Below, piece after piece: positions 40,654-47,309 of a stretch of 47,309 nucleotides of DNA. The notes under the pieces were generated by a model. The model saw only the letters and a program-made list of their open reading frames with translations, had not been told where the DNA came from and made no database searches. This stretch comes from Candidatus Peregrinibacteria bacterium (GTDB lineage Bacteria; Patescibacteriota; Gracilibacteria; UBA1369; JABINC01): assembly GCA_018697675.1 (NCBI GenBank), contig JABINC010000012.1:1-47309 (forward strand). Direction: 5' to 3'. Within the stretch, counting starts at the first letter, position 1, and each line of letters opens with the position of its first letter. A program made the translations under genes and the position numbers.

Positions 40654-40940
40654 ATGATCATTGAAAAATAGTTGAACCTTGGGGCGCAAATGGTGATAAA
40701 ATAACATTTATCGCTAGTTGTGTCTCAAGCTTCGGATGGCAATAATAGGCTTGGTTGTAGACTTTCCCAAAAGTTTATGGTCACTGTTAACTCGTTCTAA
40801 ATGGGCTTGGTGTTTAGAGAGAAGTAACGGACAGATTTCAAATCGAGGTAACTTGATTTGTAGGAATCTGATTCTAGTGATGGAATCGATTTTACTTTAA
40901 TCTCTTGTCTGATGCTGAAAATGCTATCCGAAACTTGGGG
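40654..40940 (+). ncRNA. candidate noncoding RNA of unknown type, about 290 bases
   Basis: The stretch follows a strong promoter and has several local stems. One stem, GTGATAAA with TTTATCGC, lies at about 40691-40712. Another joins CAAGC and GCTTG around a loop (about 40728-40755), extended by GTCT/AGAC. A third joins GATTC and GAATC at about 40870-40888. I could not match it to tmRNA (no TTCGA near the end, no tag), RNase P RNA (no GAGGAAAGTCC) or SRP RNA. The 3' end is a guess; it may run into the orphan leader copy. Confidence 0.4.
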
Positions 40941-40990
40941 CTTTTTGAGGGCTCGTTTAGAGAGTGGGCGATTTTAAAAATTTAAATTCA
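40933..40990 (+). repeat. orphan copy of the transketolase promoter/leader repeat
   Basis: This stretch aligns without gaps to 43063-43120, with six mismatches that I can see over about 56 bases. It holds the same TTGGGG-N17-TAGAGA promoter frame and the string CGATTTTAA followed by TTTAAATT. No ORF starts after it. Confidence 0.75.
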
Positions 40991-41046
40991 TCAAAATAAC
41001 CTCTAAGGGGAATCTTACCTTAATTGAGTGTTTTGGGGAAGGGGGC

Positions 41047-41583
41047 TTATGTGTAGCCGAGAGCCTCTGCTTCTGCTTGAGTCATTTCGATTCTTTCTAC
41101 AGCCTCTACATCTGTAACAACCCAACCTGCATGACCTTGTATGGTAGTAGTTTTGGCTGCGATGGCTGTTAATGGGATTCTGTGTAAGCCAGTGTTCACA
41201 TACCCTTCTTCTATAGTACATATTTTTTCTGCAGTTCCATCGCCAAATGAAAGACCATCTCCTATTTGTGGTCCTTTTTTTTCTAGCTGTTCTTTTGTGT
41301 TTCCTAGTTGTTGAAGTCTAGTTCTTGCGATCTGTAGGCAAGCTGCGATGTTTTTTGGAGAAGATAAGTTTGCTCTCCATCTGTCATTTTCTGAAATTCG
41401 TTCTTCAATTCCTTTTAAGAATCGGTCTATTTCTTTTAGATCCATTTTTGCCATAGATTCTGACATTTGAACAATGCGACCATCGTTTTTTTGCCCAGCT
41501 CTGCTTCTTAGCTCTGTTAACCTTTCATAAGCTCTATATAGTCGGTTTTGTTCTGGATTTTGAGTTGCTGATTTTCTTCTCAT
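41047..41583 (-). CDS. unassigned helical 178-residue protein
   Basis: The product is not recognised. Residues about 1-110 are charged helices starting MRRKSATQNPEQ; a small beta-rich C-terminal part follows (GYVNTGLHRIPLTAIAAKTT), then a tail of TQAEAEALGYT. I chose ATG 41583 because the promoter at 41613-41642 would start transcription just before it; the longer open frame to 41877 overlaps the divergent amidohydrolase gene and is low in coding character. It lies inside the segment flanked by the two transketolase-leader repeats. Confidence 0.6.
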   Translation of the reverse strand: MRRKSATQNPEQNRLYRAYERLTELRSRAGQKNDGRIVQMSESMAKMDLKEIDRFLKGIEERISENDRWRANLSSPKNIAACLQIARTRLQQLGNTKEQLEKKGPQIGDGLSFGDGTAEKICTIEEGYVNTGLHRIPLTAIAAKTTTIQGHAGWVVTDVEAVERIEMTQAEAEALGYT

Positions 41584-41612
41584 GAAATTGTTTGTTGAAA
41601 ATTCAAGAAAGT

Positions 41613-41642
41613 ATTTTAAGCTATGTTTGAGATGCATGTCAA
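41613..41642 (-). promoter_or_regulatory. promoter of 41047-41583
   Basis: TTGACA (41642-41637), an 18-base spacer and TAAAAT (41618-41613) on the minus strand. The start is predicted near 41606, 23 bases before ATG 41583. Confidence 0.6.
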
Positions 41643-41679
41643 TGTTGGATTCTGGTGTTTCTTGTTTTGAAATTCCGCT

Positions 41680-41707
41680 TTGGACAATTGATGACGTTTG
41701 ATAGAAT
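41680..41707 (+). promoter_or_regulatory. promoter of the amidohydrolase gene
   Basis: TTGGAC (41680-41685), a 16-base spacer and an extended -10 TGaTAGAAT ending at 41707 predict a start near 41714, 26 bases before ATG 41740. It is divergent from the promoter at 41613-41642. Confidence 0.65.
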
Positions 41708-41739
41708 TTATTTGTTGTATTTTTGTAAGAAATTTCTTT

Positions 41740-43053
41740 ATGAAAGATATTTTTAGAGGATGTATTATTCGTTTTGATTCTAATGGTACTGGATTGGAAT
41801 TTTTGAGCGATGGAGTGGTTGTTGTTGGGGATGGGATTGTGGAGTTTGCTGGAGATGTGGCGGAATATGATGGGCAAGAGGTTTCAAAGTCGCAGAATGT
41901 GATCTTGTCTCCTACGATAAATTTGCATGACCATGCTTTTCAGCCTCCTGGTATTCCGGGGGAATTGATTGTTTTTGATGAGGAGAAAAAAGAGCTTGTT
42001 GGGTGGTTGCCGACAACTTTGAAAGAGGGTGAATATGCAGCAAAACAGGATAAAGAAGTGGCGCGGAGGATGATTGGGAGTAGGCTCGAAACTTTTGCAA
42101 AAAATGGTATTGGTACGATCTTGGAATATGCTACGAGTTCTGTTGAAACAGTGGAAGCTGTGCTCGAGGAAGCTGAGAAAATTGGGGTGCGGGTGAGGGT
42201 TGGGTATGTGGCGATGGATCAAGGGATTGATGATATTCAGAAAGGGTTGCAGACTACTTCGGTTGAAGCTTTGGAGAGTACGGAATATTTGCTTGAAAAA
42301 TATGGGCCGGAGAAAATTTGTGTAATTGATCGATTTCCAATTGCAGTGACGTCTCCTACTCGTAAGGGGCTTGCAGAATTAGCTCGAAAATATGGAGCGC
42401 TTTATGAAACTCATATGGATGAATCTATAAATGAGAAGAAAATTCATAGTGATATTTATGGTACGAAAAGTATTGTGACAACTTTGTTGGAAGACTCAGT
42501 TTTTGAGCCTGGTTCGCGAGTAGGATTGGCTCATGCTATTCATGCAAATGCTGACGAGATGAAACAAATTCAGGAAAAAATCAGAGCTGGGTGCACCGTT
42601 AGTATCCGAGCTTGTCCAAATTCCAATGCTCATTTGGGTAGTCATTGGGATGGAGATAAATATGTTAGATTTCCACTTCAAGCTTGGCTCGAAATTGGTG
42701 CAATAATAACTATGGGTACAGACCAAGGTGCTGGAAGGGGTTGGAATATTTTCGATGAATTGCTTGATGAGAGGCGTCGTCATCCAGTTGATAAAAAGCC
42801 TTCAAATGTAGAACTTCTTGAATATGCGACTCTCAATGGTTTTAAATCTCTTGGTATTGATCTTCATGCTGTAAATATTGTTGAAGGAAATAAAGCAGAA
42901 TTCATTGTTGTAGAAATGGCTGGGGCAGAAGGTTTCTATGAAGTTGGTACTTGTAATAAGGATTTTGAAATCGTTGCAGCTCGAACAATAGAAGGCGGTC
43001 AGCTTCCTGAAAATATTAAGGCGATGTATGTCAGAGGGAAGAAGGTTGTTTAG
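41740..43053 (+). CDS. amidohydrolase of the guanine deaminase-like group
   Basis: The 437-residue metal hydrolase has an AtzA/TrzN/GuaD-type layout. The first metal motif is NLHDHAFQPPG (HxH), then YETHMDES, the histidine in GLAHAIHANADEM, the stretch CPNSNAHLG and the aspartate loop MGTDQGAGRGWN. Guanine deaminase is the closest reading, but other aminohydrolases share these motifs. The HxH is HDH where GuaD usually has HxHAxQ, so the substrate may differ. I chose ATG 41740, 26 bases after the predicted start. The gene ends 9 bases before the transketolase leader repeat. Confidence 0.85.
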   Translation: MKDIFRGCIIRFDSNGTGLEFLSDGVVVVGDGIVEFAGDVAEYDGQEVSKSQNVILSPTINLHDHAFQPPGIPGELIVFDEEKKELVGWLPTTLKEGEYAAKQDKEVARRMIGSRLETFAKNGIGTILEYATSSVETVEAVLEEAEKIGVRVRVGYVAMDQGIDDIQKGLQTTSVEALESTEYLLEKYGPEKICVIDRFPIAVTSPTRKGLAELARKYGALYETHMDESINEKKIHSDIYGTKSIVTTLLEDSVFEPGSRVGLAHAIHANADEMKQIQEKIRAGCTVSIRACPNSNAHLGSHWDGDKYVRFPLQAWLEIGAIITMGTDQGAGRGWNIFDELLDERRRHPVDKKPSNVELLEYATLNGFKSLGIDLHAVNIVEGNKAEFIVVEMAGAEGFYEVGTCNKDFEIVAARTIEGGQLPENIKAMYVRGKKVV

Positions 43054-43062
43054 GGTTTTTAC

Positions 43063-43120
43063 ACTTGCGGGTTTTTGAGGGCTTGTTTAGAGTGGGGGCG
43101 ATTTTAACAATTTAAATTTA
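43063..43120 (+). repeat. transketolase promoter/leader repeat, gene-proximal copy
   Basis: It matches 40933-40990 almost base for base and lies directly before tkt. See the findings for what the pair could mean. Confidence 0.75.
43065..43093 (+). promoter_or_regulatory. predicted promoter of tkt
   Basis: TTGCGG (43065-43070), a 17-base spacer and TAGAGT (43088-43093) predict a start near 43100, 26 bases before ATG 43126. The same hexamer spacing is kept in the orphan copy. Both hexamers are only partly consensus. Confidence 0.45.
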
Positions 43121-43125
43121 TTATA

Positions 43126-45084
43126 ATGGAAATCCCTAAATTTGGTGAGAAATTGACTCTTGAACAGGTTGAAGCTTTGAAAGCTTTTTCGAAGTCTTGT
43201 CGAAGTTCAATAGTTGAGATGGTGACAAATGCGTCATCAGGGCATCCCGGTGGAGCACTCTCTACTGTGGATTATTTAGCGCTTTTGTATGCTTTTCGTT
43301 TGAGTCAAACTGGAGAGAAAATTGTTATTTCAAATGGGCATATTTCACCTGCGGTTTATTCGGTTTTGGGCGAAATGGGATATATAGATAAAGACGAAGT
43401 TGTGGAGAATTTTCGAAAAGCGGGAACTCCTTATGAAGGTCATGTGACCCGTCATGTGTCAGGGATTTTTTATGGCACCGGCCCTTTGGGGGCCGGCATA
43501 TCAGCGGCAAGTGGATTTGCGGTTGCGGAAAAAGTTAAAGGCGAGGCGTTGAATAAGGAGGAAATAGAAAAAGTCTTTGGGATTCTTGGAGATGGAGAGG
43601 CTCAAGAAGGACAAGTTTATGAGATGATGAATTTTGTTTCTGCGCATGATTTGAAAAATTTTATTGTGTTTGTGGATTACAATCGTGTGCAGCTTACAGA
43701 TAGTTTAGAGGAGATTATGCCACTTGATATCAGGGCTCATTTTGAAGCTTCGAATTGGAAAGTCATTGATGTGGATGGGCATGATTTTGAAGCTATGTGG
43801 AACGCACTTTCTGAGGCTTCGATGAGTAATGTTCCAGTACTTCTTCTCGGTTATACGATCATGGGGAAGGGCGCTGGGGAGATGGAAAAAGATGGAGCGG
43901 ATTTTAAGCCGACTTGGCATGGTAAGGCTCCTTCAGCGGAGCTTGCTGGAGAGGTTTTGGAGCATCTTGCGATGAGTGATGAGGAGATAAATTCTTTGAA
44001 TGAATTAAAGGAGTGTATTAAAAATGGAGAGACCTATTGGCAACCATCTCCAGCGAAATTTATAGAGCATGGAAGTGTGGTGGCTGAGGTGAATGTAGAG
44101 GGGGCTCGATTGTATGATGTGGATGAATTAACTGATTGTAGATCTGCGTATGGAAATGCACTTTTGGATCTTGGGAATCTGAATAAAAATATTCTTGTTT
44201 TTGATGCGGATTTGCAGGGTTCTGTGAAGACTGCAGCTTTTCATAAAGCTCATCCTGAGCGATTCTTCCAATGTGGGATCGCGGAGCAGCATATGGTGTC
44301 AGTTTCTGGAGGTGCTAGTTTGAATGGTTTTATTCCTTTTTGTTCTACTTTTGGGGCATTTATGTCCAGTCGTGCGAAGGATCAGGCTCGTGTAAATGAT
44401 ATCAATTCAGCAAATGTGAAAATGGTTTCAACTCACTGTGGGCTTTCTGTGGGAGAAGATGGGCCGACGCATCAGGCTATTGATGATATGGGGTCGTTTG
44501 GAGGATTTTTTAACACCGTGGTCTTTGAGCCAGCTGATCCAAATCACTGTGATAGAATAATTCGTCATGTTGCTTCTCATTATGGGAATTATTATGTTCG
44601 AATGGGAAGGCATAAATTGTCTGTTCTGACGAAGGAAGATGGAAGGGTTTTCTATGATGCGGATTATAAATTTGAGGAAGGGGTCTTTGATCTCTATCGT
44701 GAAGGAGAGGATGTAACAATTGTGGCTTCTGGGCCGATGGTTGAGAAAGTTGCAGCGGTGCGAGAGAAATTAGAAGGGCAGGTTAGTGTAGAGATAATTA
44801 TCGCTAATAGTCCTAGTGTCCTCGATGAATCTTTGATTTTGGAATCAGTACAAAAAACGGGACGGCTTATTACAATTGAGGATCATAATACACATACCGG
44901 TATTGGTGCGGAAGTTGCAGCAATGCTACTGGATGCGGAAGCCAGTGGGCCGGATTGGAAGCCAATTCAAGTCGAACGCATGGGTGTTAGAGAATACCAG
45001 CTCTCCGGTAAACATGTTGAGCTATATGAAAAAGCAGGGCTTGGGAACCAGCATATAAAAGAAGTAATCCTCAAGATGCTTTAA
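43126..45084 (+). CDS. tkt: transketolase
   Basis: The 652-residue enzyme transfers two-carbon units between sugar phosphates with thiamine diphosphate. It has the N-terminal ASSGHPGGALSTVDYLALLY, SNGHISPAVYSVLGEMGY, GTGPLGAGISAASGFAVAEK, the ThDP/Mg loop LGDGEAQEGQVYEMMNFVS, and GLSVGEDGPTHQAIDDMG in the second domain. A third C-terminal domain completes the single-chain form. With tal, pgi, zwf and gnd elsewhere in the window it supplies most of the pentose-phosphate pathway; ribose-5-phosphate isomerase and ribulose-phosphate epimerase are not here. It has no GTGA-N6-TCAC site. Confidence 0.97.
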   Translation: MEIPKFGEKLTLEQVEALKAFSKSCRSSIVEMVTNASSGHPGGALSTVDYLALLYAFRLSQTGEKIVISNGHISPAVYSVLGEMGYIDKDEVVENFRKAGTPYEGHVTRHVSGIFYGTGPLGAGISAASGFAVAEKVKGEALNKEEIEKVFGILGDGEAQEGQVYEMMNFVSAHDLKNFIVFVDYNRVQLTDSLEEIMPLDIRAHFEASNWKVIDVDGHDFEAMWNALSEASMSNVPVLLLGYTIMGKGAGEMEKDGADFKPTWHGKAPSAELAGEVLEHLAMSDEEINSLNELKECIKNGETYWQPSPAKFIEHGSVVAEVNVEGARLYDVDELTDCRSAYGNALLDLGNLNKNILVFDADLQGSVKTAAFHKAHPERFFQCGIAEQHMVSVSGGASLNGFIPFCSTFGAFMSSRAKDQARVNDINSANVKMVSTHCGLSVGEDGPTHQAIDDMGSFGGFFNTVVFEPADPNHCDRIIRHVASHYGNYYVRMGRHKLSVLTKEDGRVFYDADYKFEEGVFDLYREGEDVTIVASGPMVEKVAAVREKLEGQVSVEIIIANSPSVLDESLILESVQKTGRLITIEDHNTHTGIGAEVAAMLLDAEASGPDWKPIQVERMGVREYQLSGKHVELYEKAGLGNQHIKEVILKML

Positions 45085-45086
45085 TT

Positions 45087-46247
45087 TTATGCAGCTGGAG
45101 CAAGAGGTTTTAGCTCATTTGCCCAAGCTGTTACGTGTTTATCAGTCGCTGCTAATTTGTCGTCATTCAATTCCTTGATATGTACTCCGTCCATGTTCTT
45201 TAGTGCTTCAAGAGCTATGTTGCATGGAAGGTTCTTGTTCAAAACATCAATTGATATGCATCCGCCCAGATTTGCAAATCCAACTTCTAAGAATACTTTT
45301 TTCACTTTGCCAATTAGTGGTTTTATGAATGCTCTTACTAATTCGATTACCTCTTTGGGCTCCGCGGCATTCCTAACATGTAAATGAATTCCAATTTCAC
45401 TTATTGGATCTTCGTTTTCAGTAGCTTCGACCAGTTTGGTCATTAATTCATCTGCAATTTTTGGATTGCCCATGGCTTCTGTATCTGAAACTATAATTCG
45501 GCTTTCAGGTAAAAGCTTACTTCTAATCTCCATCATTGTTGCCACTACTTTTTCGATATCTTCAGGGCCTTTAATAGGATTTTCTATGCTTCCAGTTGCA
45601 TTTGAATAATAAATATTTAATGGAACTCCGAGGGTTTTTGCGAATGCTGTTAAGCGATCTTTCCGAGCTAGAGATTCTTCTAAAATATCATCTTTTCTTT
45701 CGTCTAGAATTGGGATTAGGTCCTCTAGAGTTGTGTCTTTTGGAGCGATTTTTTCTTTTTTTATCCTTCGAATATGATTTTTCCCTAAAAATCTGTGATC
45801 ATGTGAATGCACATATGCTAGTGAATCCAATACTCCTGCTTCATGTAATTCTCTTGCCCTTTCTAAGAAATTAAAGTTGTCATTTACATCGTTTAATATG
45901 AGCAATTGAAAATTTAATTCTGCTTCTGCCTTTGCTCCAAATCGTTTTCTTATAACTTTCTTTGCTTCGATAAGCCATTTTATCAAATTGGATGTTGTTC
46001 GAGCATGTTTACTATCAATGGCACTCCCGATATCAAAAATTCGTATTCCTGCTTCAAAACAATCAACCACGTGTTCTATTCCTTTTTCCATCATGATGTC
46101 ATCGCAGCGGGTTTGATGTTCTTCAGCGATTTTCATAGCTTGAGCGCCATCACGTGGAGCCGTTGAGATGATTTCAACTTCCAAGTCTAAGTCTTCTGTC
46201 CAAAGTCGTGTGCCTACTTCTGGTTCTCTTTTCCATCTACCTGGCAT
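45087..46247 (-). CDS. DRE-TIM metallolyase, HMG-CoA lyase/carboxyltransferase-like
   Basis: The 386-residue protein has the TIM-barrel layout of the HMGL/isopropylmalate synthase superfamily. The metal-site aspartate is in IISTAPRDGAQAMK, the central strand carries VSDTEAMGNP, the metal histidines are in GIHLHVRNAAEP, and the glycine loop is GFANLGGCISIDVL. The catalytic cysteine region of typical HMG-CoA lyases is only partly similar, so the carbon acid used is open. It could be a lyase or a condensing enzyme. Its stop lies two bases after the tkt stop, so the genes are convergent. A terminator of the next gene (46265-46304) stands in front. Confidence 0.78.
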   Translation of the reverse strand: MPGRWKREPEVGTRLWTEDLDLEVEIISTAPRDGAQAMKIAEEHQTRCDDIMMEKGIEHVVDCFEAGIRIFDIGSAIDSKHARTTSNLIKWLIEAKKVIRKRFGAKAEAELNFQLLILNDVNDNFNFLERARELHEAGVLDSLAYVHSHDHRFLGKNHIRRIKKEKIAPKDTTLEDLIPILDERKDDILEESLARKDRLTAFAKTLGVPLNIYYSNATGSIENPIKGPEDIEKVVATMMEIRSKLLPESRIIVSDTEAMGNPKIADELMTKLVEATENEDPISEIGIHLHVRNAAEPKEVIELVRAFIKPLIGKVKKVFLEVGFANLGGCISIDVLNKNLPCNIALEALKNMDGVHIKELNDDKLAATDKHVTAWANELKPLAPAA

Positions 46248-46264
46248 GTCTAGACAAATTTAAA

Positions 46265-46304
46265 AAATACGGTACGGCATGTTACCCTTGGTCGGTCCGT
46301 ATTT
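46265..46304 (-). terminator. intrinsic terminator of the MscS gene
   Basis: Perfect 8-bp arms (46265-46272 AAATACGG and 46297-46304 CCGTATTT) enclose a 24-base loop. On the minus strand the stem is followed by six T (46267-46262). It lies 24 bases after the MscS stop. Confidence 0.7.
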
Positions 46305-46327
46305 CAAGCCAAAATTCAAAGTTTTTA

Positions 46328-47309
46328 TTATTTTTCTATATGAATAGTGCGTGTTGGGAATGCGAATTCTATTTTCTCTTTCTCAAATGTTTCTATAATT
46401 TTTAGTAGCAATTTCTCATTTTGATCGAGATAAAATTTATAATTTTCTGAGTTGATGTAGTAAATAATTTCGAAATTCTTACTTGAACTAGCGAGTTCTA
46501 CGAGATGTACTCTGTCTAATTCTATTTTTTCGAGTCCTTTGAATGCTTTTTCGATTAATGCTGGTACTTTTTTGAGTTTTGCAAGAGAGGTGTCATATGT
46601 TAGTCCCAGAGTTATCGCTTTTCTTCTTTTCTTCAGTTTTTTGAAGTTGTGTACGCGTGATTCTGTTAGGTCTTTATTTGTGATTACGAGCTCTTGTCCA
46701 TCGAGTAGGGTGATTCTAGTGGTTTTTACGCCGATTGATCTTACGGTTCCTGAGAATTCACCGACCTTGATGTAATCTCCGATTTCGAATGGTTTATCAA
46801 ACAGAATAATTATTCCTGAGAAGAAGTCGCCGAGGACGTTTTGGAGTGCGAGACCTATTGCAATTCCACCAATTCCGAGTCCTGTTATTATTGAAGTCAG
46901 ATTGTAGCCGAGGTTGGAAAGTACCAGTACTAAAATAAATGACCAAACTGCGAATTTTATGAAAAATGTAAAAGTTTTTAGACCTACAGTTGTTTTTTTG
47001 GAAGATTTTTCGATTCCATAGTCCACGAGTGCGCTTGAGATTTTTAGAGCGTAGAGAGTTCCTATAAATACAGTGGCATAATTGATCATGAGCGCAGTTT
47101 TTTCTGGGATATCTGACGCTGTTTTCATGGCAAAAAACATCGCTAATACAAAATAAAGAGGCCAGCCCAGTTTTCTCACCAATTTTAAGAGGAAATCATC
47201 CACATCTGTGGTGGTTTTTTCAGCTAAGCGTTCAAAACGATGAAGGATATAAACTTCTATTAATTTCACAACAATAATTACTCCAAAAAATACCCCAATC
47301 GACAGCGAA
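46328..47309 (-). CDS. MscS-family mechanosensitive channel, start beyond the window
   Basis: The visible 327 residues read open to the window edge; a GTG at 47269 could be taken as start, but in-frame hydrophobic sequence (SIGVFFGVIIVVKLIEVYIL) continues upstream, so the N-terminal membrane helix lies partly outside. The pore-lining helix is GLGIGGIAIGLALQNVLGDF, followed by the beta domain IGDYIKVGEFSGTVRSIGVK and the C-terminal alpha/beta domain. MscS channels release osmolytes on hypo-osmotic shock. The family-usual length of about 280-350 fits. Confidence 0.92.
   Translation of the reverse strand, partial: SLSIGVFFGVIIVVKLIEVYILHRFERLAEKTTTDVDDFLLKLVRKLGWPLYFVLAMFFAMKTASDIPEKTALMINYATVFIGTLYALKISSALVDYGIEKSSKKTTVGLKTFTFFIKFAVWSFILVLVLSNLGYNLTSIITGLGIGGIAIGLALQNVLGDFFSGIIILFDKPFEIGDYIKVGEFSGTVRSIGVKTTRITLLDGQELVITNKDLTESRVHNFKKLKKRRKAITLGLTYDTSLAKLKKVPALIEKAFKGLEKIELDRVHLVELASSSKNFEIIYYINSENYKFYLDQNEKLLLKIIETFEKEKIEFAFPTRTIHIEK

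Larger units (their letters stand above)
40435..41046. other. 612-base region without a convincing protein gene
   Basis: The region holds, in order, the upstream part of the 40180-40434 gene, two inverted repeats, a strong plus-strand promoter, a likely noncoding RNA and an orphan copy of the transketolase promoter/leader. A 60-codon ORF at 40718-40900 has no start signal and a composition unlike the real genes, so I do not call it. Confidence 0.6.

Noticed and set aside
40718-40900. 60-codon plus-strand ORF inside the ncRNA region
   Set aside because: It has no start signal or coding-like composition, is rich in W, C and L, and sits within predicted RNA stems.
40654-40940. tmRNA, RNase P RNA or SRP RNA
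   Set aside because: Conserved pieces are missing: no tRNA-like T-loop and tag, no GAGGAAAGTCC, no SRP tetraloop motif. It is left as an unknown RNA candidate.
1-47309. Use of TGA as glycine (Gracilibacteria code 25)
   Set aside because: Well-defined genes such as the oxidoreductase alpha, sufC, sufD, sufS and nth end in TGA at the expected length.
1-47309. Mobile element, prophage, CRISPR array or toxin-antitoxin pair
   Set aside because: I saw no transposase, integrase, spacer-repeat array or paired small toxin-like genes. The direct repeats at 40.9 and 43.1 kb lack inverted ends or a recombinase.

Overview
This 47.3-kb window looks like chromosome from a small-genome bacterium of the Candidate Phyla Radiation (Patescibacteria), with Peregrinibacteria as my best guess at moderate confidence. 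The reasons are the mix of compact housekeeping genes (a 217-residue SufD, a 217-residue transaldolase, a ComEC without its C-terminal metallo-beta-lactamase domain), a very cysteine-rich repeat protein of a kind I associate with this radiation, and many small proteins I cannot place. TGA is used as a normal stop, for example in the ATGA overlaps of the suf operon, so the TGA=glycine code of Gracilibacteria does not apply. I see no tRNA, rRNA, CRISPR array, transposase or phage gene. Almost no gene has a Shine-Dalgarno sequence; gnd is the clear exception.

Layout. Positions 1-1614 (minus) hold the start of an rRNA pseudouridine synthase and an LCP-family envelope protein. Positions 1719-5641 hold unassigned genes, a BASS-type transporter and an HD-domain protein. 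Positions 5784-11267 (plus) form a row of comEC, nth, flavodoxin and a two-subunit 2-oxoacid oxidoreductase. Positions 11261-15801 (minus) carry a DJ-1 protein, a DHH phosphoesterase, sufT and unassigned genes. Positions 15854-21882 (minus) are the trxB-sufB-sufC-sufD-sufS-sufE cluster, with an opposite-strand membrane-protein gene between sufB and sufC. Positions 21961-30711 contain a large charged protein, the B12-dependent ribonucleotide reductase nrdJ, a lipoprotein, a LOG-like protein and a cyclase. Positions 30704-36585 (minus) are a pentose-phosphate operon (tal-pgi-zwf-gnd plus a DMT transporter) directly downstream of a Crp/Fnr regulator gene. Positions 36659-40434 (minus) hold a membrane protein, the cysteine-rich protein, a bacterioferritin-like protein, a lipoprotein and an RRM protein. 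Positions 40435-41046 hold no convincing protein gene but have a strong promoter and probably a noncoding RNA. Positions 41047-47309 hold an amidohydrolase, transketolase, an HMG-CoA-lyase-like enzyme and an MscS channel that runs off the window.

The most interesting signal is a small predicted regulon. The Crp/Fnr protein has a Crp-type recognition helix (SRETVTR) but lacks the cAMP-binding residues. A GTGA-N6-TCAC palindrome occurs in two intergenic regions: in front of the pentose-phosphate operon, and in front of trxB-suf. In both cases its centre lies about 41.5-42.5 bp upstream of the start predicted from a good -10 box, which is the class II Crp activator position. The site links NADPH production, NADPH-dependent thioredoxin reduction and Fe-S cluster assembly under one non-cAMP sensor. 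Other unexplained features are a duplicated promoter/leader of the transketolase gene 2.13 kb upstream of the real one, a candidate noncoding RNA beside the orphan copy, and a short shared motif (SEP-x-W) in three small unassigned proteins.
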